Part shown: positions 1 to 6,654 of the stretch, in pieces
How the letters are laid out: each line of letters opens with the position of its first letter
How positions within the stretch are numbered: the first letter of the stretch is position 1
Assembly (NCBI GenBank): GCA_021798095.1
Contig: JAJZYL010000010.1
Location: 1 to 15,679 of the forward strand
Direction: 5' to 3'
DNA: 15,679 nt
Source: an archaeon
GTDB taxonomy: Archaea > Thermoproteota > Nitrososphaeria > Conexivisphaerales > UBA164
Notes under the pieces: generated by a model
What the model was told of the DNA's origin: nothing
The model's database searches: none
What the model saw: the letters and a program-made list of their open reading frames with translations, nothing else
Translations under genes and position numbers: made by a program

Positions 1-95
1 CAAAACCGTCCAGACCGTGAGGGATGAAGGCGAAAAGGAAGCAAAAGTGAGAACCCCACAAGCTTTAGCTGTGGGAGTATGTCAGGTCGCCTAAC
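1..95 (+). mobile_element. Probable right end of an IS200/IS605-family (tnpB-type) element, truncated by window edge
   Basis: Positions 55-75 form a compact hairpin: CCCACA, one bulged A, GCT, a TT loop, AGC, TGTGGG. It is preceded by GAAC and followed by AGTATGTCA. From memory, this resembles the subterminal hairpin at the right end of many archaeal IS200/IS605 and tnpB-only elements, where the end of tnpB overlaps the guide (omega) RNA. An open plus-strand frame runs from position 2 to a TAA at 92-94 and could be the last 30 codons of a TnpB-like protein, but no diagnostic TnpB motif (RuvC or zinc finger) lies inside the window. The left end and any tnpA are outside the window. Alternatively it is simply a hairpin terminator for mobA, whose stop is at 99-101 on the other strand. 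Confidence 0.5.
55..75. repeat. 9-bp hairpin (one bulged A, TT loop)
   Basis: The left arm is 55-60 plus 62-64 and the right arm is 67-75. Nine base pairs form with a single bulged A at 61. It lies 23 bp beyond the mobA stop and inside the putative IS right end. Read on the minus strand it could also help end mobA transcription, although it lacks a strong T-tract directly behind it. Confidence 0.75.
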
Positions 96-98
96 CAT

Positions 99-734
99 TC
101 ACTTATCCCTAAGTCCAGCCATCAAATTTGAAAGTTCCCTTCTTGAGTTAATGTTCAAAAACGACCTTAGCTCTGGATCTACGCTTCGCGCATCTTCAAC
201 ATCAACATATACAACATCGTTTAACAAGGAAATTACATCCTTACAGCTGACCATGCCCCTATGAAGTGCAGCATTAGCTGCATGTTCAACTTCTTCGCGT
301 CTATAAACCGCGCAGAGGGGCTCAAGGCCTCCATTCTCCCATCTTGGAATTGCAGCTGAGTGCCCCTTAGCTATATGGTATAATTTCAAAATCAGTTCCG
401 ATCTAACAAATGGGAGATCGCACGCTATAAATCCTACATAATCTTCTGAAAGTGCGGAACTGGCGGTGAGCATCCCTCCTACGGGGGTTCCAATAGGGAA
501 ACTATCGTTAATGATACTAGCATTTGGGCCTAGGACATTTTTAAATTTCTTCGTATCCTTGTTTCCCACTAGTACCAGAACACGCTGAGATATCCTTGAC
601 ATTTCATTATATATTAATTCTAAAAAGGTCTGGCCCTGGAACCTTAAGAACGCTTTATCCTTTTTCATTCTGGTGCTCCTTCCACCAGCAAGAATAGCTA
701 CAGCCAACGATTCAGTCATTGAATTCACTATCAT
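99..734 (-). CDS. mobA: Molybdenum cofactor guanylyltransferase MobA
   Basis: Predicted cytoplasmic nucleotidyltransferase that transfers GMP from GTP to Mo-molybdopterin, giving the guanine dinucleotide cofactor of DMSO-reductase-family enzymes. The 211-residue length is normal for the family. The N-terminal Rossmann-like signature LAGGRSTRMKKDKAF (residues 15-29) carries the Gly-rich loop and the lysine that contact GTP. GTPVGG (82-87) matches the family's GPLAG-type loop, and CDLPF (105-109) holds the metal-binding aspartate. GGLEPLCAVYRR follows further on. The ATG at 734 is chosen because a TATA-like box sits about 24 nt upstream, which fits a leaderless transcript; an internal ATG at 719 is a less likely start. 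The gene diverges from the moeA-mobB-oxidoreductase genes, whose catalytic subunit is a likely client. MocA (CTP-using) is the main alternative, but that enzyme's GMSSS motif is absent here. Confidence 0.88.
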   Translation of the reverse strand: MIVNSMTESLAVAILAGGRSTRMKKDKAFLRFQGQTFLELIYNEMSRISQRVLVLVGNKDTKKFKNVLGPNASIINDSFPIGTPVGGMLTASSALSEDYVGFIACDLPFVRSELILKLYHIAKGHSAAIPRWENGGLEPLCAVYRREEVEHAANAALHRGMVSCKDVISLLNDVVYVDVEDARSVDPELRSFLNINSRRELSNLMAGLRDK

Positions 735-753
735 CTTATTATCAACATGGGGA

Positions 754-761
754 TATAATAA
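754..761 (-). promoter_or_regulatory. TATA-like box of mobA
   Basis: The minus strand reads TTATTATA here, centred about 24 nt before the mobA ATG at 734. That is close to the normal archaeal TATA-to-start distance, so the mRNA would be leaderless. There is no Shine-Dalgarno sequence in front of the ATG. Confidence 0.5.
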
Positions 762-1028
762 TTTGATGCCGGATCACCTCAATAATTTCCATTATCCCAG
801 TAGAGGAAATGAAGCCAATGAGCTATGATTTGTGGGAGTTCATCGGCGCTCTTCCCCCTTCCGGAAAGTAGGAACGATAAAGTTGATAGCGGGATGACCG
901 TGTACACCATGCTAAATCTCCTAAGGGCCGGGGGACTTAGAATGGCCCTCCAGCCAGCAGTCGCTCGGGTGACTTAACGGCATAGATGATGCTGAAGGTA
1001 TTGGAATAGATGAGATCTAAAGGATGTC

Positions 1029-1301
1029 ATGGATGCTCTCCTTCAGAATGGTTATTCCATGGGCCTCAGATATGGATACGCTGCCCATGGATACCTATAT
1101 AATACCTGCCAAATGGGAAATAATGTCTCGGATTTGACGGTCACAAGAGGCCCATTTCCATGGCCGTGGCGATAGGCTGAGCGATGGATACAAATCAAAG
1201 GAGTTGATCCAGTTGATTGGATCCGTATAAATGAATGGGTAGGGCATCCCCTGCATCATGATATCGTGAAGGGTTTTAAGACGGTTCTGCATCATGGTTA
1301 A
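1029..1301 (+). pseudogene. Possible decayed gene, single in-frame TAG
   Basis: There are 48 codons from ATG 1029 to TAG 1173-1175, then 41 codons in the same frame to TAA 1299-1301. The second half, with DPVDWIRINEWVGHPLHHD, has the composition of a folded globular protein, but I cannot assign a family. Direct evidence is limited to the open frame and the single stop. That it is a degraded gene is inference. The overlapping minus-strand ORF is the main competing reading, since the two share codon boundaries. Confidence 0.28.
1095..1295 (-). CDS. Small hypothetical ORF (66 aa), uncertain
   Basis: The ORF runs from an ATG at 1295 to a TAG at 1095-1097; a TTG at 1304 would add three residues. 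It has no recognised domain, no signal peptide and no clear membrane segment. The middle is rich in aromatic residues and proline (PYPFIYTDPINWINSF). The only support beyond being open is a TATA-like TTAAATTTA (1317-1325) centred 26 nt upstream of the ATG, the same box that lies 26 nt upstream of moeA on the other strand. It overlaps a plus-strand frame that also looks protein-like, so coding status is doubtful. Confidence 0.22.
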   Translation of the reverse strand: MMQNRLKTLHDIMMQGMPYPFIYTDPINWINSFDLYPSLSLSPRPWKWASCDRQIRDIISHLAGII

Positions 1302-1316
1302 CAACCTACATAACCC

Positions 1317-1325
1317 TTAAATTTA
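1317..1325 (+). promoter_or_regulatory. TATA-like box of moeA
   Basis: TTAAATTTA is centred at 1321, exactly 26 nt before the moeA ATG at 1347, which predicts a leaderless mRNA. The box is nearly palindromic and could also be read toward the minus-strand ATG at 1295, also 26 nt away. Confidence 0.5.
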
Positions 1326-1346
1326 CCCCACAATGGCAACCAGCAA

Positions 1347-2480
1347 ATGGGTTTAGTGGGGTTAGATATGGCTAGGGGCCTGATCGACTCTTTGAGCATA
1401 TCCGAACCGAAAAGAGTCAAACGCAGCTTAAATGAATATGTAGGAATGGTTTCCGCCACCGATGTTAGCGCCCCCTCCGATTTTCCTCCCTTTGACAGGT
1501 CGGTTATGGATGGTTACGCCATAAATATGGAGCCAGGAATAACCTCGTATAAGCTAGTCAACGGGCCTTTGAATCCTGGAGAGGCCGCTTACATCATGAC
1601 TGGCCAAAGGGTTCCTGACGGCTGCAACGGGGTCATCAGGGTTGAACACGCAACGGTTGAGAACGGAAGGGTATCATGGAATAAGGAGGCTAGATACTGG
1701 AGTGATGTACAAAGGAAAGGCGAGGACATAAGGAAGGGGGATAACCTGCTTCATCGAGGGGAGATAATAACCCCCTACCATCTATCGGCCCTTATAATGG
1801 AGGGGCAAAAACAGGTTGATGTCTACGATATAGCCATAGGCGTCATAGCTATTGGCGATGAAATAATCCCCCATGAGTCGGAGAAGGAGGGGATAAGGGA
1901 TTCCATATCGCCGTTGATCTTAAATTTAATGAGCTTTGCAAGAACGAGCGTTCTAGTGATTGGGGATAATAGTGATGAAATTTATAATTCCATCAAGAGG
2001 CTTAAGAATAAATCTGATATGATCATAACGATAGGAGGCTCATCCGTAGGCAGGAAGGATTTGACCAAGGAATCCGTAAAAGCTAGCGGGGAACTCATAT
2101 TTGAGGGCGTAAACGTGAACGTTTTAAAGAGGGGAGGTGTCGGCATGATCGATGGGAAGCCATTGCTAATACTACCAGGCCAGATAGTTTCATCTGTAGT
2201 GGTCTTCCATGAACACGGTCTGCACATACTGTCAAAGATGGTCGGAAGGGAGCTCAGGAGATTTGAAAGTGTAATCCTCTCTGAAGATATATCAGTGAAA
2301 CACGATATGGACTCCACATATATGTTCAAGCTGAATGGAGGGTTTGCTACACCTCTAAGATGGGGTTCAGGCCTTTACGGTGAACTAGCTTCAGCTGATG
2401 CATTTGGAATCCTCAAATGCAGGAAGGAATATAAGAAGGGGGAGGAGATCGTAGTGCAGAAATTGATCCACAGGCCCTGA
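1347..2480 (+). CDS. moeA: Molybdopterin molybdenumtransferase MoeA (divergent)
   Basis: Inserts molybdate into adenylylated molybdopterin during Moco synthesis in the cytoplasm. At 377 residues it is slightly shorter than typical MoeA (about 400). Recognisable motifs are PPFDRSVMDGYAI (47-59), IMTGQRVPDGCNGVIRVE (83-100), RKGEDIRKGD (123-132), IAIGDEIIP (167-175), and IGGSSVGRKDL (229-239) in the MoCF-binding domain. A TOBE-like C-terminal domain follows. The motif usually reading DSN is DSISP (185-189). The usual KPGKP loop is replaced around KRGGVGMIDGKP (261-272), and LPGNPVS is LPGQIVS (276-282). The ATG at 1347 is the only start that keeps the frame with a TATA box at the leaderless distance; the ATG at 1333 hits a stop at once. 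mobB follows after 12 nt, so the two are probably one transcript. Known MoeA residues D55, D127, E172 and D238 (this protein's numbering) look intact. Confidence 0.88.
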   Translation: MGLVGLDMARGLIDSLSISEPKRVKRSLNEYVGMVSATDVSAPSDFPPFDRSVMDGYAINMEPGITSYKLVNGPLNPGEAAYIMTGQRVPDGCNGVIRVEHATVENGRVSWNKEARYWSDVQRKGEDIRKGDNLLHRGEIITPYHLSALIMEGQKQVDVYDIAIGVIAIGDEIIPHESEKEGIRDSISPLILNLMSFARTSVLVIGDNSDEIYNSIKRLKNKSDMIITIGGSSVGRKDLTKESVKASGELIFEGVNVNVLKRGGVGMIDGKPLLILPGQIVSSVVVFHEHGLHILSKMVGRELRRFESVILSEDISVKHDMDSTYMFKLNGGFATPLRWGSGLYGELASADAFGILKCRKEYKKGEEIVVQKLIHRP

Positions 2481-2492
2481 AGGCGTTTACCT

Positions 2493-2924
2493 TTGAAGTG
2501 CGTCGTCCATTTATATGGAAGAAGTGCTAGCGGCAAGACCACCACCATTGAAAGGGCTGTTCGGATGCTTAAGGAGAAGGGGCTGGCCGTCGCGGTGGTT
2601 AAGCACTCGCATCACGAGCTCGACATCCCAGGGAAGGATACCTACAGATACGAAGAGGGCGGGTCCGATTATGTTCTCTATGCCTCCAAGAGGTGCACCC
2701 TCTTTTTCAAATGTGATCCCCGGAAGGTGATAGATATGTTACCAGTGGATGTGGTGCTTATCGAGGGCTTCAGGTCCTTCAATTTCGGTGGCGTGGAGCT
2801 TGAAATAAGGGGCCCCTCGCAAATTGATGGAACCATCAACGTGATCATGGACAGGATTTTGAGTTGCCTTGCAAAGCCTGATGAAGGGCATGTTAGAGGT
2901 GAACATGAGCACATGGGGGTATAG
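2493..2924 (+). CDS. mobB: Molybdopterin-guanine dinucleotide biosynthesis adaptor protein MobB
   Basis: A small P-loop GTP-binding protein that supports MobA in making or delivering the dinucleotide cofactor. The Walker A motif is GRSASGKTTT (residues 9-18). The family signature VKHSHHELDIPGKDTYR (36-52) is followed by EEGGSDYVLYASK. DVVLIEGFR (86-94) is the Walker B-like segment. At 143 residues it is a little short but within range. The start is TTG at 2493-2495, 12 nt behind the moeA stop; no ATG or GTG in frame would keep the beta strand before the P-loop. It sits between moeA and the molybdoenzyme genes, which supports a shared job in cofactor supply. I see no truncation or frameshift. 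Other P-loop GTPases are unlikely given the VKHSHH signature. Confidence 0.88.
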   Translation: MKCVVHLYGRSASGKTTTIERAVRMLKEKGLAVAVVKHSHHELDIPGKDTYRYEEGGSDYVLYASKRCTLFFKCDPRKVIDMLPVDVVLIEGFRSFNFGGVELEIRGPSQIDGTINVIMDRILSCLAKPDEGHVRGEHEHMGV

Positions 2925-2938
2925 GGTCCGGTGGCAAC

Positions 2939-2947
2939 ATTTAATAT
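2939..2947 (+). promoter_or_regulatory. Possible TATA-like box before the molybdopterin oxidoreductase operon
   Basis: ATTTAATAT is centred about 42 nt upstream of the ATG at 2985. Transcription would begin near 2969, leaving a short leader that contains AGGAA at 2971-2975, nine nt before the ATG. The evidence is weak, because the gene could equally be read through from mobB, 60 nt upstream. Confidence 0.3.
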
Positions 2948-2984
2948 CCATAAACGGCATGGTTATCAAGAGGAAATCTAATTT

Positions 2985-5111
2985 ATGATGTTCCAGGATG
3001 CCATTGGATCAGAGGGAGAAAGCCCCACCAAATGGGTAAAAACCTGTTGCTCCATATGCGGTCATAATCAGTGCGGCGTCCTTGTCGGAATTGAGGGAGG
3101 GAAGGTCACAGGGATAATGGCCGATAAGGATGATCCCATGAGCGAAGGATCAATTTGCCCCAAGGGCATTGCCTCAATACAGATCCTATATCATCCGCAG
3201 CGGATCAAATATCCGATGGCCAGGGATGGTGAAAGAGGTTCGGGTAAATGGAAGCGAATATCTTGGGAGGAGGCCCTCAGCACCATAGCAAAGAAATTAA
3301 ACGACATAAAATCGGAATCAGGCCCTGAAGCTGTAGTGATGGCACGGGGTACAAATCGTGGTTCATGGATCCGGGTCTTTAACAGGTTCGCTAATGCCTT
3401 CGGGACGCCAAACTGGACTGAATCCGGCGGTGCACAGTGCTTTACGCCCAGAAGCATATCACAGAATCTAACCTTTGGGGGCATAGCGCTCGAATGGCCG
3501 GATCCATCAAAATCGTCCTGTTTACTTGTCTGGGGGGCTAATCCCCCGGCCACTTGGCCGCCTAAATCCAAGAAGTTGATGTCGGCCAAAAATGGCGGCG
3601 CTAAGCTGATAGTGATAGATCCGGTTCAGAGCAACATTGCGTCCAAGGCCGATGTCTGGCTGCCGGTTAGGCCGGGGACCGATGTGGCCTTAGCCCTTGG
3701 CATGATAAACATCATAATAAATGAGGGCCTTTACGATCAGGCATATGTAAATGGATATTGCACTGGATTTGATGAGCTAAAAAAGAGGGCATCAGAATAT
3801 ACCCCTGAAAAGGTTTCTGAGATAACCTGGGTGCCCAAGGATAAGCTGATTCAGGCGGCGCGCATGTACGCTAAGAACAGCCCAGCCGCTATAGCGATTT
3901 CGGCTACATTTGACGAAATAGTCGATCCGATACAGCTGGGAAGGGCGGTATCCATACTGGCCTCCATAACCGGGAACGTGGATGTAGCCGGGGGCAACAT
4001 ATTTCCTGAAACGGCAGGCCAGGTGTTCATAGACAACAACGATTTTATCCTTATTGAAGGCCTGCCCGCTGAGATGGATAGGAAGAGGTTAGGTGCCGAT
4101 GAATACCCCCTTCTAAGCCGTTATCTGAAGGTCAATTTCCCCATGGCCCACTACCCCACCATTCTTAACGCTATACTTACCGGAAAGCCGTATCCCATAA
4201 GGGCCATGTTCATAATGGGTGGGAACCCGGCGCTATCTATAGCAAACTCCCAGATGGCGGTCAGGGCGCTTAAATCGGTAGAATTTCTTGTAGTAACTGA
4301 TCTTTTTATATCGAAGACGGCGGAGCTAGCGGACATCATCCTGCCCGCATCTTCCTGGCTTGAACAGGATGGCTTGGCCGATACGGCCCAGGCTACCTAC
4401 GGGCACCTAAGGATAAGGCAGAAGGTGGCCTCTGTTGAGGAGGCTCATTCTGACATTTGGATAATGATCGAGTTGGCCAAGAAGCTGGGGTTGCCCAACT
4501 TTTGGAACTCTGAGGAGGATTACCTTAATTATATACTGAGCCCGCTGGGCATAACCTTTGAGCAGCTACGATCTAAGGGCGGTGTAATCAGGCACAATCC
4601 CGATATAGGAAGGAGGCTCAAGGAAGGGTTCAACACGCCCTCGAAGAAGATCGAGCTTTATTCGGGGAGGCTTAAGGAGTGGGGATATGATCCATTGCCG
4701 TTTTATACGGAGCCATTTGAGAGTCCGTACAGCACCCCCGACGTATTCAGGGAATATCCTCTTGTAATGACTACAGGAAGGAGGGTTTCAACCTTCTTCC
4801 ATACAGGCCAGAGGAACATTCCAACCCTCAGGGATATCAATCCGGAACCACTTCTGGAGATCAATCCAAAGACCGCTAGCTCATTGAATATATCAAATGA
4901 GGAAATGGTCAGAGTTGAAACGCCGAGGGGATCGGTCATCCTTAAGGCAAAATTGACAGAGGGAATAGATCCAAGGGTAGTTGGGGTTCCCCATGGGTGG
5001 GCTGATGAAGCCAACGATAACCTGATCACCGATAACAGCAAATGCGCCCTCGGCATAGGCACAACACCGTTGAGGGGAGGGCTCTGCAGAGTTATGAGGT
5101 TATCAAATTGA
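2985..5111 (+). CDS. Molybdopterin oxidoreductase, DMSO-reductase family, catalytic subunit A
   Basis: Predicted large subunit of a PsrABC/DmsABC-type complex, binding a bis-(molybdopterin guanine dinucleotide) cofactor and one Fe-S cluster. The N-terminal cysteines C22, C25, C30 and C58 (CSICGHNQC, then CPKG) fit a 4Fe-4S site, with C-x2-C-x4-C rather than the usual x3. GGAQCFTPR places Cys152 where the metal-ligand residue is expected. Later motifs are VWGANPPATWP, the IDPVQS region and RPGTDVALALGM. The C-terminal dinucleotide-binding domain (about 615-705) has YPLVMTTGRR and VVGVPHGW. There is no twin-arginine signal: the protein starts MMFQDAIGSE and reaches the cluster by residue 21, so it should be cytoplasmic. 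The substrate is not readable from sequence. Polysulfide/thiosulfate reductases are possible, as are acetylene-hydratase-like or other archaeal members. At 708 residues it is complete. It overlaps the next gene by 4 nt. Confidence 0.85.
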   Translation: MMFQDAIGSEGESPTKWVKTCCSICGHNQCGVLVGIEGGKVTGIMADKDDPMSEGSICPKGIASIQILYHPQRIKYPMARDGERGSGKWKRISWEEALSTIAKKLNDIKSESGPEAVVMARGTNRGSWIRVFNRFANAFGTPNWTESGGAQCFTPRSISQNLTFGGIALEWPDPSKSSCLLVWGANPPATWPPKSKKLMSAKNGGAKLIVIDPVQSNIASKADVWLPVRPGTDVALALGMINIIINEGLYDQAYVNGYCTGFDELKKRASEYTPEKVSEITWVPKDKLIQAARMYAKNSPAAIAISATFDEIVDPIQLGRAVSILASITGNVDVAGGNIFPETAGQVFIDNNDFILIEGLPAEMDRKRLGADEYPLLSRYLKVNFPMAHYPTILNAILTGKPYPIRAMFIMGGNPALSIANSQMAVRALKSVEFLVVTDLFISKTAELADIILPASSWLEQDGLADTAQATYGHLRIRQKVASVEEAHSDIWIMIELAKKLGLPNFWNSEEDYLNYILSPLGITFEQLRSKGGVIRHNPDIGRRLKEGFNTPSKKIELYSGRLKEWGYDPLPFYTEPFESPYSTPDVFREYPLVMTTGRRVSTFFHTGQRNIPTLRDINPEPLLEINPKTASSLNISNEEMVRVETPRGSVILKAKLTEGIDPRVVGVPHGWADEANDNLITDNSKCALGIGTTPLRGGLCRVMRLSN

Positions 5112-5695
5112 AACACGCGGTAGTGGTAGAATTGGACAAATGCGTGGGCTGCAACGCGTGCACGGCGGCATGTAAGATTAAGAACAAAACTCCAAAGGAT
5201 ATTTTCTGGAGGAAGATAGTTGAAATTGAGCACGGTGAATTCCCTGACGTTAAGAAGACCTATTTTCCTTTGATGTGTATGCACTGTGAGAACCCTGAAT
5301 GTCTGAAGGTTTGCCCCACAGGAGCAACTTATAGGACCGCGGATGGCATTGTGCTTATCGACTATGACAAGTGCCTTGGCTGTAAGTACTGTATCGTAGC
5401 GTGTCCATACATGGAGAGATTCTTCAACTCCGGCGATGATTGGAGCGATTGGGTTTCTGAAGGTCTAAAACAGGCTATACCCAAGGGGGTCGTTGAAAAG
5501 TGTGATCTCTGTAACGATCGCGTTCAGGATGGCCAAAACCCCCTGTGTGTGGATACGTGCCCGTATGATGCGCTTCACTTTGGGGATATGGATGACTCTC
5601 CAATTAAGCACTTGATTCAAGATAAAAAGGCCTGGACGCTCAAGGAAGATGACAGTTATAAGCCCTCAGTTTATTATATAGGGGAAATAGAATGA
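5108..5695 (+). CDS. 4Fe-4S electron-transfer subunit B (DmsB/PsrB-like)
   Basis: Electron-transfer subunit linking the membrane anchor to the catalytic subunit. Four cysteine clusters are visible from this start: CVGCNACTAAC (12-22), CMHCENPECLKVC (57-69), CLGCKYCIVAC (90-100), and CDLC with a later CVDTC separated by an 11-residue spacer. This is the classic four-cluster DmsB/PsrB arrangement. I place the start at the TTG (5108-5110) inside the stop of the previous gene (TTGA overlap), giving 195 residues. An upstream ATG at 5042 is in frame but would add 22 basic, non-homologous residues lying entirely within the catalytic gene. There is no signal peptide, which matches the cytoplasmic-looking A subunit. 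It ends in an ATGA overlap with the membrane subunit, so translation of A, B and C is probably coupled. Confidence 0.88.
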   Translation: MKHAVVVELDKCVGCNACTAACKIKNKTPKDIFWRKIVEIEHGEFPDVKKTYFPLMCMHCENPECLKVCPTGATYRTADGIVLIDYDKCLGCKYCIVACPYMERFFNSGDDWSDWVSEGLKQAIPKGVVEKCDLCNDRVQDGQNPLCVDTCPYDALHFGDMDDSPIKHLIQDKKAWTLKEDDSYKPSVYYIGEIE

Positions 5696-6561
5696 TGTTC
5701 AAGCCATTTAGGCAGACCGTATGGGGGGCCAGGGTTGCCATAGATCTTTTCCTTGGGGGGGTCGGAGGCGGTATATTTGTCGCTTACGCCCTATTTTCCC
5801 TATTGAACCCCTCCATATATCATGTCGTGAACTCTGTTTCTGCACTGTCAGCCATATTTGTAATATTAGGCCTCCTAGTCCTCACGTCAGAGGTAGGCCG
5901 ACCTATGAATTCAATGAAGGTCATCAATAACCTGAAAACCTCTTGGATGTCAAGGGGAGCTCTGATCAGCATTGCGTTCGTACTCGTATCTGGTTTGTTG
6001 TTCATCTTAAATTTAGCCGGGATAACCTGGTTAAACGCCTTCCTGACTGGATTAAATCTCATAATTGGACTGATACTGATCGCATATCCAGGCCTCCTCC
6101 TCAGGGCCGTCCTTGATATCCCGGCCTGGCGCTCCCTGACGATTTTCAGCACGATGTACATCTATTCGTTCCTCAGCGGTGTCGCGTTGCTTGATATGTA
6201 TCTTCTGCTCGATGGAGACGGTCTTGCATATCTAGGGACAGTAACCCCTTCGATCGCGATCGTGGTAGTTATCCTATCAACTGTTTCCTTGTATAACCTT
6301 AGGCGTGGGAATGATGTGGCTTCAGTAACCTCGTATCGTGAATTAACGGAAACGGGGGCTAACAGGATATTCTGGCTTGGCGCTATGGTACTGGGGCTTG
6401 TGGCTCCCGCATCGATCTTCCTCTATGTCATCATTTCCAATAAACTGGAAATCCTTGATCTGTTGGCTACCCTTTTGATCTTGATCGGGGCGCTCAGCTT
6501 TAAATATTCGATACTGAGGGTCGGATTTCACAAACCAATGATCAGGTCAGCAGCTCGTTAG
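5692..6561 (+). CDS. NrfD/PsrC-like membrane anchor subunit C
   Basis: Membrane subunit that probably exchanges electrons with quinones for the complex. About eight hydrophobic segments are visible, at residues 16-38, 50-66, 88-108, 115-140, 150-172, 180-202, 226-249 and 252-273. NrfD hallmarks are the first-helix DLFLGGVGGG (18-27) and SEVGRP (66-71) after helix two. At 289 residues it is close to family length. The start ATG at 5692 overlaps the B-subunit stop as ATGA, followed directly by a second ATG. No haem-binding cytochrome b histidine pattern is evident, in keeping with the NrfD rather than the NarI type. No chaperone (TorD/NarJ type) follows. The operon appears to end here, before a convergent gene. 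Confidence 0.87.
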   Translation: MMFKPFRQTVWGARVAIDLFLGGVGGGIFVAYALFSLLNPSIYHVVNSVSALSAIFVILGLLVLTSEVGRPMNSMKVINNLKTSWMSRGALISIAFVLVSGLLFILNLAGITWLNAFLTGLNLIIGLILIAYPGLLLRAVLDIPAWRSLTIFSTMYIYSFLSGVALLDMYLLLDGDGLAYLGTVTPSIAIVVVILSTVSLYNLRRGNDVASVTSYRELTETGANRIFWLGAMVLGLVAPASIFLYVIISNKLEILDLLATLLILIGALSFKYSILRVGFHKPMIRSAAR

Positions 6562-6600
6562 TGATGTAAGCAAGACTCACTCTCGGATGAACAAGTCAGT

Positions 6601-6628
6601 CTATTTATAAATATAAAAATAAAAAAAT
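6601..6628 (-). terminator. T-rich terminator of the cyclase-family gene
   Basis: Read on the minus strand this is CA followed by seven T, then a TTTTTATATTTATAA-like run, starting about 27 nt beyond the stop of the cyclase gene. T-runs are the usual archaeal termination signal. It lies between two convergent genes. The plus-strand operon has no comparable T-run here. Confidence 0.5.
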
Positions 6629-6654
6629 GGAGGCTGGGTGATTACTAAAAAGAT

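Larger units (their letters stand above)
735..1346. other. 612-bp region without a recognised gene; possible gene remnant
   Basis: No family is recognised here. On the plus strand a frame starting with ATG at 1029 runs to a TAG at 1173-1175, then stays open to TAA at 1299-1301. Both halves look protein-like: the first contains QNGYSMGLRYGYAAHGYLYN, the second GVDPVDWIRINEWVGHPLHH. Further upstream, short open stretches in other frames (frames containing 808-870, 894-977 and 979-1020) also look protein-like, as expected of a gene broken by several frameshifts and a stop. The minus strand has a 66-codon ORF in the same codon register (1095-1295), so one of the two readings may only mirror the other. 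The 735-780 part holds the mobA promoter and 1317-1325 that of moeA. Confidence 0.4.

Noticed and set aside
764..780. TTGATGCCGGATCACCT resembles the 3' end of archaeal 16S rRNA (GCGGATCACCTCC)
   Set aside because: Only about 12 bases match, with an extra C. Nothing upstream resembles rRNA, since the mobA start and its promoter lie directly there. Coincidence is likely.
1173..1175. In-frame TAG read as pyrrolysine
   Set aside because: There is no pylT/pylS, methylamine methyltransferase or PYLIS-type evidence in the window. A decayed gene or a non-coding frame explains it more simply.
5042..5107. Upstream ATG extension of the Fe-S subunit B
   Set aside because: It lies wholly within the catalytic subunit gene and adds a basic, non-homologous leader. 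The TTG at 5108 overlaps the stop and starts right before the conserved first cysteine motif.
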